A stretch of 64,000 nt of DNA, from the NCBI GenBank assembly GCA_029860345.1, contig JAOUBJ010000004.1, positions 62,001 through 126,000 on the forward strand, written 5' to 3'. Positions 63,732-64,000 of the stretch are shown one piece after another (position 1 is the first letter of the stretch; every line of letters begins with the position of its first letter). Below the pieces are notes generated by a model. That model was not told the origin of the DNA, did not search any database, and worked only from the letters and a program-made list of their open reading frames with translations. Source of the stretch: Candidatus Zixiibacteriota bacterium. Its GTDB lineage: Bacteria > Zixibacteria > MSB-5A5 > GN15 > FEB-12. A program made the position numbers and the translations under genes.

Positions 63732-64000
63732 ACTCTACCGGTTCGACCAATCTGTGGCTTCTGATGGAGGTAATGACGCGCCGCCGCACTTTGATCCTGA
63801 GCATTGTCATTGTTGTAACGTTGACCGCCGTTGTCGTGTCGTTGATCCTGCCCAAATACTACCTGGCTACGGCCCTTCTTTTGCCGCCGAAAGATGTGAG
63901 CATCCCGGTGGCCGGACTGGGACGGATATCGGAAGTGGTGTCGGTAACCAAGGGATTGAACTTGCCGGTGTTGGTCACTACATCGGATGTTTACCGTCGC
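63728..64000 (+). CDS. Chain-length determinant/Wzz-like protein, partial
   Basis: The first 91 codons only; the gene runs off the window. ATG overlaps the stop of the Wza-like gene (ATGA). A transmembrane helix (ILSIVIVVTLTAVVVSLIL) is followed by PKYYLATALLLPPKD, the usual start of Wzz/BY-kinase membrane subunits that set polysaccharide length. Confidence 0.85.
   Translation, partial: MNSTGSTNLWLLMEVMTRRRTLILSIVIVVTLTAVVVSLILPKYYLATALLLPPKDVSIPVAGLGRISEVVSVTKGLNLPVLVTTSDVYRR

Overview
This is bacterial chromosomal DNA with dense protein-coding genes on both strands. The two large secreted proteins end in paired dockerin-like calcium-binding repeats of a kind common in uncultured FCB-group phyla. 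Together with an abundance of short palindromic intergenic repeats, kinase-plus-beta-propeller receptors and a large SRP RNA, this points to a Zixibacteria-like candidate phylum. That placement is my inference; there is no rRNA gene in the window to test it.

Layout. 0-7 kb: OsmC protein, a repeat field, an S41-like secreted protease with PKD, cohesin-like and dockerin parts, an MBL-fold hydrolase and two envelope proteins. 7.1-18.9 kb: two inverted paralogous genes of an unknown family, each with a matching 55-nt leader, bracket a nucleotide-centred four-gene operon (DNA methyltransferase, radical SAM, duplicated MazG-like protein, dCMP deaminase), the CIRCE-controlled groES-groEL operon, and a cassette of a HExxH protein with a RelA/SpoT-type synthetase. 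19-31 kb: tandem GNAT, a MacAB-like export operon, a STAS-like protein, a tail-fibre-like protein and a Ser/Thr kinase. 30.8-33.3 kb: two SPASM radical SAM enzymes with a 31-codon peptide gene between them, which looks like a RiPP cassette. 33.6-34.7 kb: a thioredoxin-like gene with an in-frame UGA exactly at the first active-site cysteine, followed by a bacterial SECIS-like hairpin, so a probable selenoprotein. 35-46 kb: bipA/typA, a DEAD-box helicase, a TlpA lipoprotein, tadA and a large dockerin protein. 46-47 kb: tRNA-Ala(CGC) and SRP RNA. 47-64 kb: permease, serine hydrolase, ECF sigma/anti-sigma pair, YwgA-like/HD hydrolase pair, coaX, membrane glycosyltransferase-like genes, and the start of a polysaccharide export operon that runs off the end.

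The intergenic regions are unusual. They are packed with small inverted repeats of at least a dozen families. In several of them the core or one flank is constant while the two arms differ from copy to copy but stay complementary.

Main candidates for something new: (1) the two-enzyme radical SAM/31-residue peptide cassette; (2) the UGA-containing thioredoxin-DsbD-alpha fusion; (3) the methyltransferase/radical SAM/MazG-like/dCMP deaminase operon; (4) the alarmone-synthetase/metalloprotease-like pair; (5) the covarying-arm hairpin families. No database search could be run; family names rest on motifs read by eye.
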